From Schoenoplectus triqueter (taxonomy: Eukaryota; Streptophyta; Magnoliopsida; Poales; Cyperaceae), in the NCBI GenBank assembly GCA_964058805.1, contig CAXKVV010000282.1, forward strand, positions 1 to 64,000: 64,000 bases of DNA. The letters run 5' to 3'. Position 1 is the stretch's first letter. Each line of letters starts with the position of its first letter. This document shows, piece after piece, positions 1 through 12,737 of this stretch. The notes beneath the pieces were generated by a model that made no database searches, was not told the origin of the DNA, and saw nothing but the letters and a program-made list of their open reading frames with translations. A program made the translations under genes and the position numbers.

Positions 1-122
1 TCACATAGAAGAACTCCATCAGTCATATACTGTTTAATAAAAGATTTTATAAAATATAGAACAATATGTCTTAGCCAAGATTTTATAAAATAACTAGTTT
101 TTACTTTCTTGTTAGTTAATTT

Positions 123-3100
123 AGATATGGCTGATAGAGGAAAATGTGAAAACCAGATGATATCGGATGGGAACATTTCATAGCCGTTGATGATCATAAG
201 AAAAAGGTACAATGTAAATAGTGCAATAGAATAATTTTGGGGAAATTTTTAGAGGAAAAGAACATTTGGCTGGTATTGTCGGTAATATTTCTGCATGTCC
301 AAATGTTTTGATAGAAATTCAAAAACAATTTAATCAATATAAGCGAGGAAAAAAGTAGAAAAACAAAAAGCCAAAGAATGAGAGGAACTAATAGCAAATG
401 AATTAACTAGAATAACTGAGAATATATCAGATGAGGATGGCTCAAATGCAGAAATTCAGAGAGTTGTAAGAGAAAGTAAAGAAACTCATAGAATGGAAGA
501 ATTACATCGTAGGGGTGAAAGCTCTTCTAGACCGAGAGAGTAGTTACGACGCTCATCATCTATGCATGTGCCGGAACAGAGTGGCCACAGTTCTCACAAC
601 AAAAGACCCTTAAATGTAAGAATTTGGATAGTCTGTTATGCAGCCTAGAGTTGATAGTTATTTATATCAAACACAAATCAGTAGACAACCAAGAATTTTT
701 AGTGCAATTTTAAAAGGCATAAAAGATTGTAAAACATATATGAGTCGAGTCTAGACGAAATGGTTTGTCCATGAAAGTGTTGCAGCCCGTGCCAAAGATA
801 GCATTTATTTTTAAAAATCTATTGAAGCAACTCAAGAATGTGGAATTGGTGTTCCTCCACCAAATTTATATGAAATTTATAATAAGTATCTGCCAATGGA
901 GATTGCAGATATCAATGACTTGATAAAATCTTATCATCATCACTAGGATGAGCTTGGTTGTACCATAATGTGTGATGGATGGATGATAAAAAATTGAAAA
1001 AAAAATTATTAACTTTTTGGTTTATTGTACCGAAATAATGATTTTTTATGAAATTTGTTGATGCCGCGAAAAAATACAAAAATACAAATTATATTTCTAG
1101 TTTAATGTTAAAAGTTATTGAAGAAGTTGGTGTGTCTTGTGTTGTGCAAATAATTTTTGACAATGGCTCTAATTTTAAGGCTGCTGGAAGAATTATAATG
1201 GAGAAGTATAACCATATATTTTGGACTTCTTATGCTACTCACTGTATTGATCTCATGTTGGAAGATATTGGTAAGGATAATTTAATAAGAGATATAGTAC
1301 AAAAGGTACACACTATTACTATTCTCATTTATAATCATCAGTGGGTTCTTAACTTGATGCATGAGGTTATCAATAATCGGGAATTACTTCGGCCTGGCAT
1401 CACACGCTTTGCAACAAATTTTATTGCATTGCAAAGCATATATACATTTAAAGATGCACCTTTAGAGATGTGTCTCAAGCCAAATTGGGATGAACAAGCT
1501 AGAAAGTTGAGAACAAGAAAAAAAAAGGTGCTCAAAATGTTCAAGATCTCTTATTTGAGCGAGCATATTGGATTTTTATTGGTGACACAATTCAATTATG
1601 TGAGCCACTAATTAAAGTACTTCGGATGGTTGATGGTGATGATAAGGCAGAAATGAGTTTTCTATATGAAGCAATTGATCGTGCAAAAGTGCAAATAAAA
1701 AGGACCGTGGGTGAAAATGCTATAAAAAATGATGGAAAATAATTGATAGCAGATGGGAAAAAACACTTCATCGAAACATACATGTGGCAGGTACAATATT
1801 TATTTTTTTAATAATTAATAGCAACCTCTATTTTATTTTTTATAAGTGTATTTTTCTAAAAAGATGAATTAATTAATAATAACTTTTATTTTAGGATATT
1901 TTCTTAATCCACGATTCCAGTTTTCAGAAATGATTCAAAATGATAATGAAGTAATGAGTGGGCCTAAGAAAGTTATTGAACGATTACAACTGATATGCTA
2001 GCACAAATTAAGACAGAAATAGAGGTAAACTTTAATTTAATAGAAATAAATTTTTTGTTGGTTTTAATCTAATTTTATATTTTATTTGAAAATATATTTC
2101 ATGTGTTTTTACCATGAAAATAATAATTATAGGCATAGCGTTATCGCTAGGGTGTCAATGGGTCGGGTCAGATCATATTATTTTATTATTTTTTTGTCCT
2201 GACCTGAAACCGACCCGATTAAATTTGGGTCAAAAAATCTTAATCCATACCCGACCCGATCGGGTCACGGGTCGACTCGACCCGACCCGTGTAAAATAAT
2301 TAAATATTTTGATATAATTTTAAGCAATTAAATTAATTTATAAATAATCTTAATTAGAATATAATTAGTGTAGATTTAAGATTTAATTAGTACTAAATCA
2401 CAAAATTACTTTAAAAATCATAATTAATTTGGTCGGGTTGACCCGAACCCGATCCGATCCGATTCGGATCAAAAAAATTAAACTCATACCCGACTCATTT
2501 ATCTTCGGATCATGTCGGGTCGGGTCGATAATTTACACACCTAGTTATCGCAGAATATTAGATATTTTTCTCCCAATAAAATATTGGAGACAGCAAAATA
2601 TTGCTCTCCAGCTGAATGGTGGATGCTTTATGCAAAATATGAATGTCCAAATTTAACACATATTGCTGCTCGAGTTTTGATTCAAACGGTTTCTTTCACG
2701 TAATGTGAGAGAAATTGGACCATGTTCACTTTGATTCACACAAAACTAAAAAATATTTTGTCACTATAACATACGCCTTCGTAGGAGACAATTGAGAAGA
2801 ACACACCAAAATGATTGTAATCAATTAATTAATCTTGACAAAATATTCCATGAAGATGATCCCTTCAAGAATGGATCAGGTGATGATTTTTTAACATGAT
2901 TAGAGATAATTAAATTAATTAATAATTATTTTCTAATTTTTCAAAAATTATTAATTTTTAATTGTTATTCTATTATTAGAGAGAGAATATGCAATTATTG
3001 ATGATAGGGACAAATTTGGGATGGATGAGGAGACCAACAACGATGAGTTAAATGCACTTCACGGTGATCATGAAAATAATAATAGTTCAAGTAGTGGAGA

Positions 3101-3365
3101 ATCTAGAGATGGTAGTGCTGATTCCGAATCTGGTATCCCTAGAATAAATTTGGAAACTTAAAATGAAAATTATGAACCTTTCGATCAATATAGTAACTCT
3201 ATAAGAGAGATGTGATATAGAGATATTAATGAACTCATAAGGCATCAAGATATTGGTTCTTATGCATATGAAGCACAATCTGAGTATAATACAAGTAGTA
3301 GTCAAGAAATTTTTAGCACTTATAATTCGTATGTTGGACATAAAGATGGTAATAATCTTCTATTT
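123..3365 (+). pseudogene. Decayed hAT-superfamily transposase gene
   Basis: Pieces of a plant hAT transposase lie in the right order but in several frames. Around 143-360 is a BED-finger-like stretch (a W-E-H segment, then CNR, then HLAGIVGNISACPNV). At 1048-1611 an open stretch of 187 codons carries DUF659/hAT features: FDNGSNFKAAG, a TSYATHCIDLMLEDIG segment and RPGITRFATNFIALQS. Around 2590-2760 is a hAT C-terminal remnant (WWMLYAKYECPN, then CERNWTMF). At 2980-3365 is an acidic, Ser/Asn-rich tail. Stops, frame changes and the MITE at 2148-2543 break it, so no functional transposase is expected. Family placement rests on motif order; the outer ends of the element were not found. Confidence 0.75.
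2148..2543. mobile_element. hAT-type MITE copy 1 (GGGTCGGGTC family)
   Basis: The termini read TAGGGTGTCAATGGG on the left and TTACACACCTA on the right and are imperfect inverted repeats. The exact 8-bp duplication GTTATCGC flanks both sides (2140-2147 and 2544-2551), which is the hAT signature. Subterminal regions are packed with GGGTC/GACCC repeats around an AT-rich centre. There is no coding capacity; short open frames inside it are repeat translation. It lies inside the hAT pseudogene and splits it. Confidence 0.85.
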
Positions 3366-5316
3366 TGATCTATAATTTCTTTATTTTTTTGGCTCTGTAG
3401 AACAATATCCTTAGTATTTCACTATAGACGATGATGAGGTGATTCAGCCAGCTTGACACTGTTTCTGGCATTAAATGAGTGTGTTTGAATTGTAGTTTTC
3501 TATAATCTAATTTTCAAGAAAAATATTGTATTTTTAGTTTCTTCAATCAGGTATATCATATTTTATTTTCATGTATTTTTGTACTTTGTGTGAGAATGTA
3601 TCATATTATTTTTTTAAGCTAGTAGCTATGAATGTTTGTATTGTATTAAATTAGTGTATTTTTTGGTGCAATCTTTTGTTCTAACATGACTTCTTTGACA
3701 AAATAGTTTTTTATAAATTTTTTTTATTTTTTTAAAGAAAAATAAGCATTTTTGAAAAAAAAATTGAGTTATTGTCTAGATTTTATTATTTTCAGGATTA
3801 AATGAAAAATAAAGAAGAAGAACGTAAATTTGAGCCAAAATGGCAATCGGATGAGGAAGTTACAAGCAATATAGTGAATCGGATGCTAGTAAAAATGATA
3901 AATTAACCTTAGTGCTGATATTTATGGCGGGCCATTATATGTCGAAAATGATAAATTGTATCCAAGTCTAATTATTCATATGCACTTTTAGTTTAATTGA
4001 TTTTCCAATTGATTATTTTTTGAAAAACAATAAATTCGTGAGTATGTATAAGTAAAATCAAATTCAGGCTCCAATTGTATACTTGTTGAATGTAGCCCAA
4101 CAAACAAATAACATCTTTAAGAATAAAAAAAAAGGACATGAAAAAGGAATCACACACCTGAGGATTTTTTTTTTATATGTCATAGTTACTGACCCTCCTT
4201 TATCCTTTCCAGCCATACAATAGAGAAACATTCTTTATAACAACGTCGCAATAAAAATAGTATATTTTGGAAAATAGGAAATTTATACCAGAATTTAAGC
4301 CCACCATTACTATTTATCAGACAACATTGCCTCGGCAGAAAAATAATTATCTTATCATTTGTAAGTGATAAGCATACCTCCGGGAATTTGACAGTATTTT
4401 GCATTGTAAACTCTTGCATCCACTGATCCACCTCTTAGAATCAGGTAATTGTACAACTACAGACAAAAAAGAAACACTGCTATAATTAACACCTAATGGA
4501 AAAATAATAGTACCATCCTTGTAACAAATTTTCATCACATGCTGAGCCAGAACCAGTATTTCATCTTCACTTTTACTAAAGCAGGCTCTTCCATTGGGGG
4601 ACGCATTGCCTGGCAAGGAAGATAAGAATGCATCAGGCAACACATGCACATGTGAGGCTAATAAAATGGGGCAGGGTATAGTAGAGGGCTCAGGCGTACA
4701 GTACCAAGGGAAAAAAGGAATTGGGCATCATGATTATTTGACTTATTGGCAAATATATCTGTTAGAGACCTCAATTGCTTCATCTTATGACCCTTTATTA
4801 TTATAGTTTGTTGCCCTCATATTTTTGATATTTTCGATCGTGTTTTTGCCCTCACCATTTTTTTTGTTAAATGAGGGTACAACGTTCAAAAAGGTCAAAT
4901 ATACTAATCATGGTTTGCCGACAGTGACCACATTCTATTACATCATCACATGCATCTCATACAAAATTATTGATCAAAGTTTCTAATATGAATTACCATC
5001 TTAAATCACCTCAGCTGAGTACACACAAACAGAGAAAACAAACACACCTTTATATACATGTACAACAACACTAAGGAAAATTGCTGCTGAGACCCAAAAA
5101 AAAAAAAACAAATTTTGACACTCTGACTTGCACCTCCGCTTCTGTGAACAACTCTGCATTGTGCGATCCGTTTGTTATGTCAGCACAACCAACTATACAA
5201 TCACATAACAGTGTGGATGCTAAGTCGAACCACATCATAGAACAGAGTTATCTCGTGCAAGCAGGACAAACCGGATTGTCTGTGACTGGGTGCGTATTGG
5301 TTAGTAAAGTGAATTA
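3366..5316. other. Non-coding stretch downstream of the unknown conserved gene
   Basis: From 3366 to about 4180 it is AT-rich with nothing recognisable. From 4186 to 4650 two overlapping minus-strand open stretches (82 and 101 codons, in different frames) have more normal base composition and could be 3' UTR of the neighbouring minus-strand gene or a captured gene fragment. I recognise no domain. The rest is simple AT-rich DNA. Confidence 0.4.
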
Positions 5317-8300
5317 TCAGACCCAGTTATTTGGAGTAGCAAAATTATGGAACCGGAAAGATATGTCCCCAGCAGTGTCCCTCTCCAACCCTCCCTGAGT
5401 TTCACTTTCAGTGTCATCAAAAGAGAAATCCTCAGCCACCTCAGGATCAGGAAGAGGAAGTGGGAGAGTTTGTGCCAGTGGATGAGGTGATGGTATGAAC
5501 CGCGGCATCACATCACTATATGTTCCTGGGTTGTCCCACATAAGCACGTGAAGAAGAATGGGTTTGCGTGCATATCGGTGCAGAGAGAGTTTCTGGCTAA
5601 GTGACACAGTATCAAAGCAACGGATAGCTCCTGAAGTAGAAACCGACCAAGGGAGAACCTTTTGGTTGGCCACTCTGGAGATGACTAGCAGCTTTTTTGC
5701 AGCTTCGGCTTCTTTGTAGAGGTCTCTTAAGCCTGAGCGTGTTGAAGGAACCTCTTTGTCTTGGTCGTCATCTATGACAGATGAAATGTGGATAAACCCC
5801 TAAAATGAATAATGATGGAAAGTTATAGACACATTTGCCTCTACAACATTGAAATTACGATGTAACATCACTGTGCAATCAAAAAGTAATACATGTGCAA
5901 TCTTAGGATTATTCCATATGTTTCTTTTGTATTCTTGTACTTTTACATATCTTCTTTCATGTACATAACCGCCTACAGTTAATATTTTGTTTTGATTACT
6001 AATACAAATTAGTAGGTTATCACCTAATTTCACAAAAAAAAACTAAAATAAAATTTGTATATGCAGACCAATGTTCAATGAGAAATGTGTGACATTTTTG
6101 TTAGAATAGATCATTTGAAACTGAGAGCTTACTGGATATCTGTGTGAAATCAAGGAAACAAACCTCATCAGTGCGACTGATAGCAAAGCCAAGCTTGGTG
6201 TCATCTTCTTTCAATTGGATCTCAATTGGCATCTCACCTGCTACTGCTGTGTACCATAGCCTCACAGCTTTCACCACACCAATGTCCACACCATGGTAAT
6301 CCTCAAATCCGTAGAGGCTTGCATTTGAAAGTTTGGAGAGGTCTGATGACGAACCAGAATTTACTGTTGCTGATGCTGTTTCCCCTGATATCTGTGTACC
6401 AGAAACAATCAGAGAGATTTTAATATTGTTATTACTGGTGTTTACATAAAACAATGAAAATGTATTTCTAGAATTAGAGTTAAAAATTACCTGGATTTTA
6501 TCAAGTTAAAGTATAAGGTGGTACATGGATTAATTAAGAACAAAATTTCACAACAACAAAGATATGCAGTAACGCCATAGTACAAACTGTGAGACTGCAC
6601 AATAGTTTTCAAAACGAGAAAAAAAAAGGAACAAAGAAAGAAGAAATAACAAAACAAACATATTTCAGGTGAGAAACAAAGAATGCAAACATCCCATAAA
6701 AAGTCTTTGTGCTATTTCACAAAAGGAAGTTATTTAATTGTTTTCCGATTAAACAAAATCAACAAAACTCACATGTTATTTAATTGTTTCACTTTTACGA
6801 TTATACTAACGCTGAGGCCCCACAGGCAACTTAAATTACATTTTGAATTTTTTTTATTGAGCTGCTGCAAATCTGCGAATACAGTATTACTCAATAAAAC
6901 TCGCATCTTACAAATTCCTTCTGAAGTAATAACCACTGACAATATCCTATTTTTAGGGTTTTTGTGTCAAGTATACACATAATTAGCCTGCAAAATACTT
7001 CCAACTCAAATATATTTATACCTTAGTGAGCAGTGCCTCAGTTTGCACATTCATGAACAGGATTGGAACGCCTGCCATACGAGAGCACTCCAGCCAAGTG
7101 TTGGCTTGCGCAAGCGTGTCTTCGAGTGAGTGGTAGCCGGAGGATGATCGGTCTAGTGCTTTCGGCAGTATGAGCATTGATAGAAAAATACTTGAGTTAG
7201 AGATTGGCAGTCCCTCCCTCATTTTCTTCTCCCATGGATATGCCACGTACCCATCCAGGAGTTGTGCTTTGCTCAGTGCGCATACAACTCGTGAGCTTCT
7301 TGTTCCTGCAATTAAGTAATAGTAATATAGTATAGTTAGAATTTAGCGCTTTGTTTTAAGTAATCTATTTAAGCTCTAAATGCGAATGAGTGAGAATGAG
7401 ATGATTAGATATGTTATCCATGTTGTGAGCAATGAACCAAATTCAAGAATCTATAGCTCGTTTTTTTCTGCACATGAAAATACAGTAACCATATTTAATT
7501 ACAAGCATGTACCGATCTATATTATATTATAAAGAGTGTATGTATCGGAGATATTCATTATTTCAGTTTTTTTAATGATCAAAATACCTCTAATCGAACG
7601 GTACAAATAAATATTTTAAAAACTAACAGTTCAGATTTCAGTCAATTTCATTTTTTCTCTTCATTTCGTTGTTTATTTTTACCATGCATTAACGGGAGGT
7701 CTAAAAAAAGAATTTATCCATCAAGACGTTCATTATTTCAGCCTTTTCTTAAAGACCAAAATACCCCTAATTGAACAGTCCAGATAAATATTTTTAAAAC
7801 TAACGGTTTTGATTTTGGCCAATGTCATTTTTTCTCTCCATTTCATTTTCTATTTTTATCAGACATTAAAGGAAGGTCTAAAAAATGAATTTGTCCATCA
7901 AATAAATTAATAATTAATATTTTTAAATTTTCTAAAAAAGAAAACTATCTAATATATAACTTTATTTAAAAAGAAAAATTATTATGTTTGTAAATAGTAT
8001 TTATATTATACTATAAAAAGCATATAAAATGAATTTGTCCATTAATATTATCAGATTATGAGTAGTGATCAAAATGCCCATATTTACATTTGCGATTGAG
8101 ATTGATTGATTTTATAAAAGCGACAGTTCATATTTCAGTCAAACTCATTTTTTCACTCTATTCAGTTTGCTATTTTTTTTACCATAGAAGGTCTAAAAAA
8201 AGTTATATATCAACTAAGTTAAATCAACTATTAATATACAACCTTACTCGGAAAAAAATTATTATATTTTGTACATTATCTTTCATTAAATAATAAATTC

Positions 8301-11300
8301 TTTTTCTTTTAAAATTTAAATGACTTCATAATTGATTTAGATATATTTATTATGTAAGTAAAATATCTTATTTATTTATAATAAAATTAATGTTAAATAT
8401 AATTATTTTGTAAAAAAAACTTGTATATTAAATAAATTAAGTATCAACTATTATTAAGTTTTATTGTAAAAAAGAAATTAAGCATTGTATTATATTATGT
8501 AGACCATCTTGAATTAATTTTATTTAAAATTTTAAAAGTATTTGTAATTGAATTAGACATAAATTATATTTAATTGTATATATTATTTATTTATATTAAA
8601 TTTAGTACTAGATATAAATATTTTTAAAATAAAAAAGGTCCGCACAAGGGGGGATCATGGCTACTTTTGATTTATATGGATGATAAGATAAAGCAACAGA
8701 CCGAAGGGAAGGAGCGAACAAGATAAAGAAAGAAGAGAGGGCTTGCCCTAAGATAATCAAACGAAGATTTCAGTTTGGAGTAAAAAAAAATGCCTTGTCT
8801 TAAGGAGAATTATTTTTATTTCATATTTCCTCAATAAGGAATGTTTAAAAAGTTCTTATTTAATAAAAGTTTAGGTAGGTTTTGCCTACCACATAAAAAA
8901 AAATTTAGAAAGATTCTAGATGAAATATGGCAGATGAGTGGGCCCATTAACAATATATATATATGATCACTTATAAAATGAAAACATCTATTTAACTGCA
9001 TACTAGATTAAAGTAATCTAGTAAGCCTTGTAGACATTAAAAAATATTTTTTGGAAGTAAGTTTTTGTTGTTATTAAAAATAAAAAGAATTACATGCTAA
9101 AGAGGGATTTGACAAACATGCACTATAATTGTATTTTCTATCCTATCTCAAGCACAATATTTATTAAGAATATTAATAAATATTAAAATTTACACAACAT
9201 ATAGTACACTTCATATTTTATTATTTGGAAATATAATATAATTTATTTGGGATTAAAGGCTTTGTTGTTGTTGGAAATATAATATAAACATACAATGTAA
9301 GGAAATATAAGACTGATCTGGTACAGTTTGCTCCTCATGGATTTGCTCAGCTATTAGCAACACCTCGACACGCTACTTGTGATAATTACTAATAAGCATT
9401 TGGCCTTTTAGCTATTGAATTATAAAGGTAAATATTCCGAGAGATCACTCAATTTTATATGAAATTTATATTTGATCAGTTTTATATTATTCATTTTTAT
9501 TCATTGAATTTCAACATATATCTAATTTTAATTATTCTGTTATTTTTTTAATTAAAATTCTAACTGTGCTGACATAGCATCCTACATGAATTCATGAATT
9601 CGATCATATTATCAATAAATATTAGCAACACCGATAAATAACTAAATAAGGTATGAAAAGAGAAAAAATATTTGATTCTTATCACTAGAGGTGCGGCTCT
9701 ATGTATCTGATTTGAATAACATATTTTCATAATATACAGAGAATATAATATAGAGTCCATGTAAGACGTCATGGCAGCATTATTAAGATGTTAATAGAAA
9801 AATTAACAAAAAGATTAAATCTGAATATATATTAAAATTCAATGAGTAAAAATAAATAATTTAAAATTTAGAAATCAAATATGATTTTTTTTATGAAATG
9901 AAATCAAGTAATCTTTCGAAAACTGATCCGCATGAGGTCCCCATTATTCGATTCCAGACTTCAGATGGGAACATAATTTTCTATTGTACTGTGAAAAAAA
10001 TAGTTATAAAATATCTTTCCAGTAGTGACATAGTGATCCATTCATGACAGTACATCTTTTTATAAGCCATGTTGTTAACATGGCTTCATTTATTCTCTTC
10101 GCCAAGCTATTGGCAGACAAACTGCCCGAGTAAATAAAAGATTTTGGTATCTAGAAAGCCGAAACTAATTTTATACAGATATTAAATTTAACACGGAATC
10201 AAACAGAACCCAAAATTCCAGATGCATCTTTAGACCAACAGATAGTAGCACAAAAAAAATATGTACCTTTCGAGGTTCCGTGTCAAAATTGTTAAAGACA
10301 ATAATACTTTTATTAAAAAAATGCACTTGCACTAATGGCATGAAACTAAACTGTCATTTCATTTCAAAGATTAATCCATTTCGGTAACTGGCAGAACCGC
10401 AGTGGACTGGGACCGATGATTCTGACCGTTTTTTTGTCAATCTTGGTTATTTAAGTCAGAATTGGAAAATATTTTATTGAAACCGCCAAAGAGAGTAATT
10501 ATTAGAATAAGAGCAGAAGTGTAGGATTTTTATCACGACACAATTATCGGATTGTAATAATTTATCGGATTCAAATTTATTAACTAGTCGGATATTAAAT
10601 AAAAAATTAATAATTTAATATATATTTTTATCTAATAAAAAAATTTATTACAATAATAATATTTTATATATTAAAAATAACAACAAAACAAATCTCTAAG
10701 TAATAAATAATTAAGTTCATAAAGAAAATTTTTTGTCTACGGAACTTTATATTTTGATATTTTTATATAATTATTTCATTATGCACGATATTAAATATTT
10801 TTTCTCAATAAAATTAATCGACGACGGAAAAAAAATTCTAGGGACACAAATTAATCCAGAGTCATCTGTATATGTTGGATCTGCCCTGAAGAACAGGACT
10901 TAACTAACAGTTTCATATTCGTGTGCAATAATAGATATTTTACATGAAACAAAAAAGAAGTGCCGGATTCTCTGTGGCCATTAAAGAAGACCACTGTGTA
11001 CATACCTTGTAGCTCGATGCACTCGCTTTCCATCTTATCAACAAAGCCGACGGCGTAATTGGGATCGTGGATTGACCTCAGCATATATTGCCTCTTCCCT
11101 CCCGCCTCATGTGGAACTACGCAAGCTTGTAACTCGGCACACTCATCCCGTCCCCTTCTTACCTGCCGGATGCACAGCAAAACACTACTTTCAATCAAAC
11201 ATTTCTTTTTTTATTTTTTTTCATGTCAACTTGGTTATCTGTTAAATGAGGATTGGTTAGTTCATAGGGAGACTAAAAAAAAATGTGGTTGAATTAAATT

Positions 11301-11961
11301 TTCAGCTTAGTTAATCTCCACTTGCACTTAAATTAGAGGCGACAACAAAGAAAAAAGTACATAGTACAAGATGAAATGATTTCTAAATTTCTTTACAACT
11401 TCTGTAACAGATGTCATGATACACACCGCCATATGTGTTTCTCCCTTCAATACCAAAATGTCTCCGAAAAATAAAAATATATCATGTCATAAAAGTCACG
11501 GGAGAAAACTACACGTTATTTCTTCAATCGGAAAATAAGCAGTCACAGCGATTAGAAGTTTAGAACGAGCTCGTAATCTAAAAATAACACAAGTCATCAC
11601 ACCATATATGCAACAAAAGATCTAAGCTCAGAAAATAGCAAACGAAACGAGTAACCATCCGTAAATAAATTTTCCATTATTGTTTCCTTTGCTCTTACCT
11701 TATTCAAGAAAAAACATGTTTACGCACCTTTACATGGATGGAGGTATCCCCTCTCTTAAACGAGCTGTGCAACATCTTCATTAGCCCGCCTTTCCCGCCT
11801 TTAAACGGAGATCTAACTGCAGGTGATGCCCCGATCTTGATCTCCTCCACCACGTCTCCAGTTTGCAACACCTCGCCTCCTACGCCCCACTCCTCGGCCT
11901 TCGAGCTGCTTGCCACGCACTCGATCGCCACCACTGACGGCTGCGATCTTTCCGTTCTCAT
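5317..11961 (-). CDS. Conserved plant protein of unknown function, five exons, about 461 aa
   Basis: Coding exons on the minus strand are 11728-11961, 11006-11162, 7022-7305, 6164-6391 and 5317-5799. All junctions are GT-AG and phases agree (78 codons; 157+284 bases sharing a split Gly codon; 76 codons; 160 codons plus stop). The start is the first ATG of the open exon, followed by a charged N-terminus. Visible features are a basic Gly/Lys-rich patch near residues 55-75 (GGKGGLMKMLHSSFKRGD), a Cys-containing segment at 85-130 (ELQACVVPHEAGGK, DPNYAVGFVD), an aromatic YPWEKKM motif, and TKLGFAISR at about 290-298 followed by GFIHISSVIDDD. The last pair recalls the GLGF loop of a PDZ-like fold (inference only). 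The C-terminus is acidic and Pro-rich. I see no signal peptide or membrane segment. Exon sequences look conserved and typical of a widespread, uncharacterised land-plant family; I cannot assign a function. Intron 2 (3.7 kb) is swollen by repeats. Confidence 0.85.
7550..8210. repeat. Tandem AT-rich repeat of about 175 bp in intron 2
   Basis: Related blocks begin near 7555, 7729 and about 8060. Each contains a 'gatcaaaatacc/gaccaaaatacccc' segment, a 'taacggtt/taacagttcagattt' segment, a T-rich tract reading roughly cattttttctctccatttc, and end with aggtctaaaaaa. The first two are adjacent; the third is offset and diverged. The left side (about 7518) starts TCTATATTATATTATAAAG, which resembles a Helitron 5' end, but no matching 3' end was found. 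Confidence 0.6.
9225..9287 (+). mobile_element. Extremely short LINE (RTE-type) 3' stub with target duplication
   Basis: About 30 bp (9242-9270) reading GGGATTAAAGGC then TTTGTTGTTG sits between two exact copies of TTGGAAATATAATATAA (9225-9241 and 9271-9287). The (TTG)n tail and the GGATTAAAGGCTTTG segment match the 3' end of the larger LINE in this window, read on its coding strand. This is a severely 5'-truncated insertion in intron 2 of the unknown conserved gene, in the opposite orientation to it. Confidence 0.75.
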
Positions 11962-12268
11962 CGATCAACGGACTGACTGTTCTGAGAAATGCACCGGACG
12001 AGTGTGGAGTTGCGAAAGAAGTACAGAAATTGGGGATTGGGGCGTCTTTTTTAGCGAGAATCTAGCGAGGCAGGGCCATGTCCACGACGAAGCACGATGG
12101 GATCTATTTGATTCGAAGAGGAGGAGATGAATCGTTTTTCCCTGGGAAGAGATTCTCGTGCCTCGACTTTCGAGAGCGAGAGAGAAGGCAGAAGAGACAA
12201 CAGAACACGCAAGGGGTTTTTATTCCTCAAAAAAAAAAGGGGGTTTTAATGTGTTTATTTAATATATA
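11962..12268 (-). promoter_or_regulatory. Probable 5' UTR and core promoter region of the unknown conserved gene
   Basis: Between the start codon and the Helitron the DNA turns GC-richer and, read on the minus strand, is rich in GAGA/CTCT tracts (about 12140-12200). This is common in plant 5' UTRs. No clear TATA box is visible, so a transcription start is not called. Confidence 0.4.
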
Positions 12269-12737
12269 TCTATACTATTATATAAAGCATCTAAGAATTG
12301 AGGGTTCATTTTTTGTCATTGTAAATTTTTATTATATCCATTTTATCCCTCAATTAGACGGATAATATTTATTGTTGGTTGATCGAACGTATGTGATCGC
12401 GTCCATTAATCCCCTCTTTCTCTCCATTTCTTTCCCTTATATACTATTATTTCCATAATTTTTGTTTTTTATTTAGCAACTTTGTGCATATTTGGTAAGG
12501 AATTAATGGTGATAATATATGTTAGAATAATTTACTTTTCTTACCATAAAAATCATGAATCATTAACTCATATTGTGCAAAATTCTAATCCAAGATTAAA
12601 TATAGTCTTTATTGTATGTTTTCTCTATAATTTGGTGAATTTATAATTTAATATTAGATAAATATGAATTTTTTTAATCTTATAATATTTTTATGTTTAA
12701 ATAAAAATTCTGCTGCAACGCGCGGGTATATAGCTAG
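12269..12737 (+). mobile_element. Non-autonomous Helitron, copy A
   Basis: It begins TCTATACTATTATATAAAGC and ends GCTGCAACGCGCGGGT-n-AGCTAG, with the GC-rich segment just before the CTAG terminus. It is flanked by A (12268) and T (12738) with no target duplication, as Helitrons are. It is 469 bp and non-coding. Two relatives with the same ends lie at 58356-59976 and 60859-61329. It is about 300 bp upstream of the start codon of the minus-strand conserved gene, so it may form part of that promoter. Confidence 0.85.
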
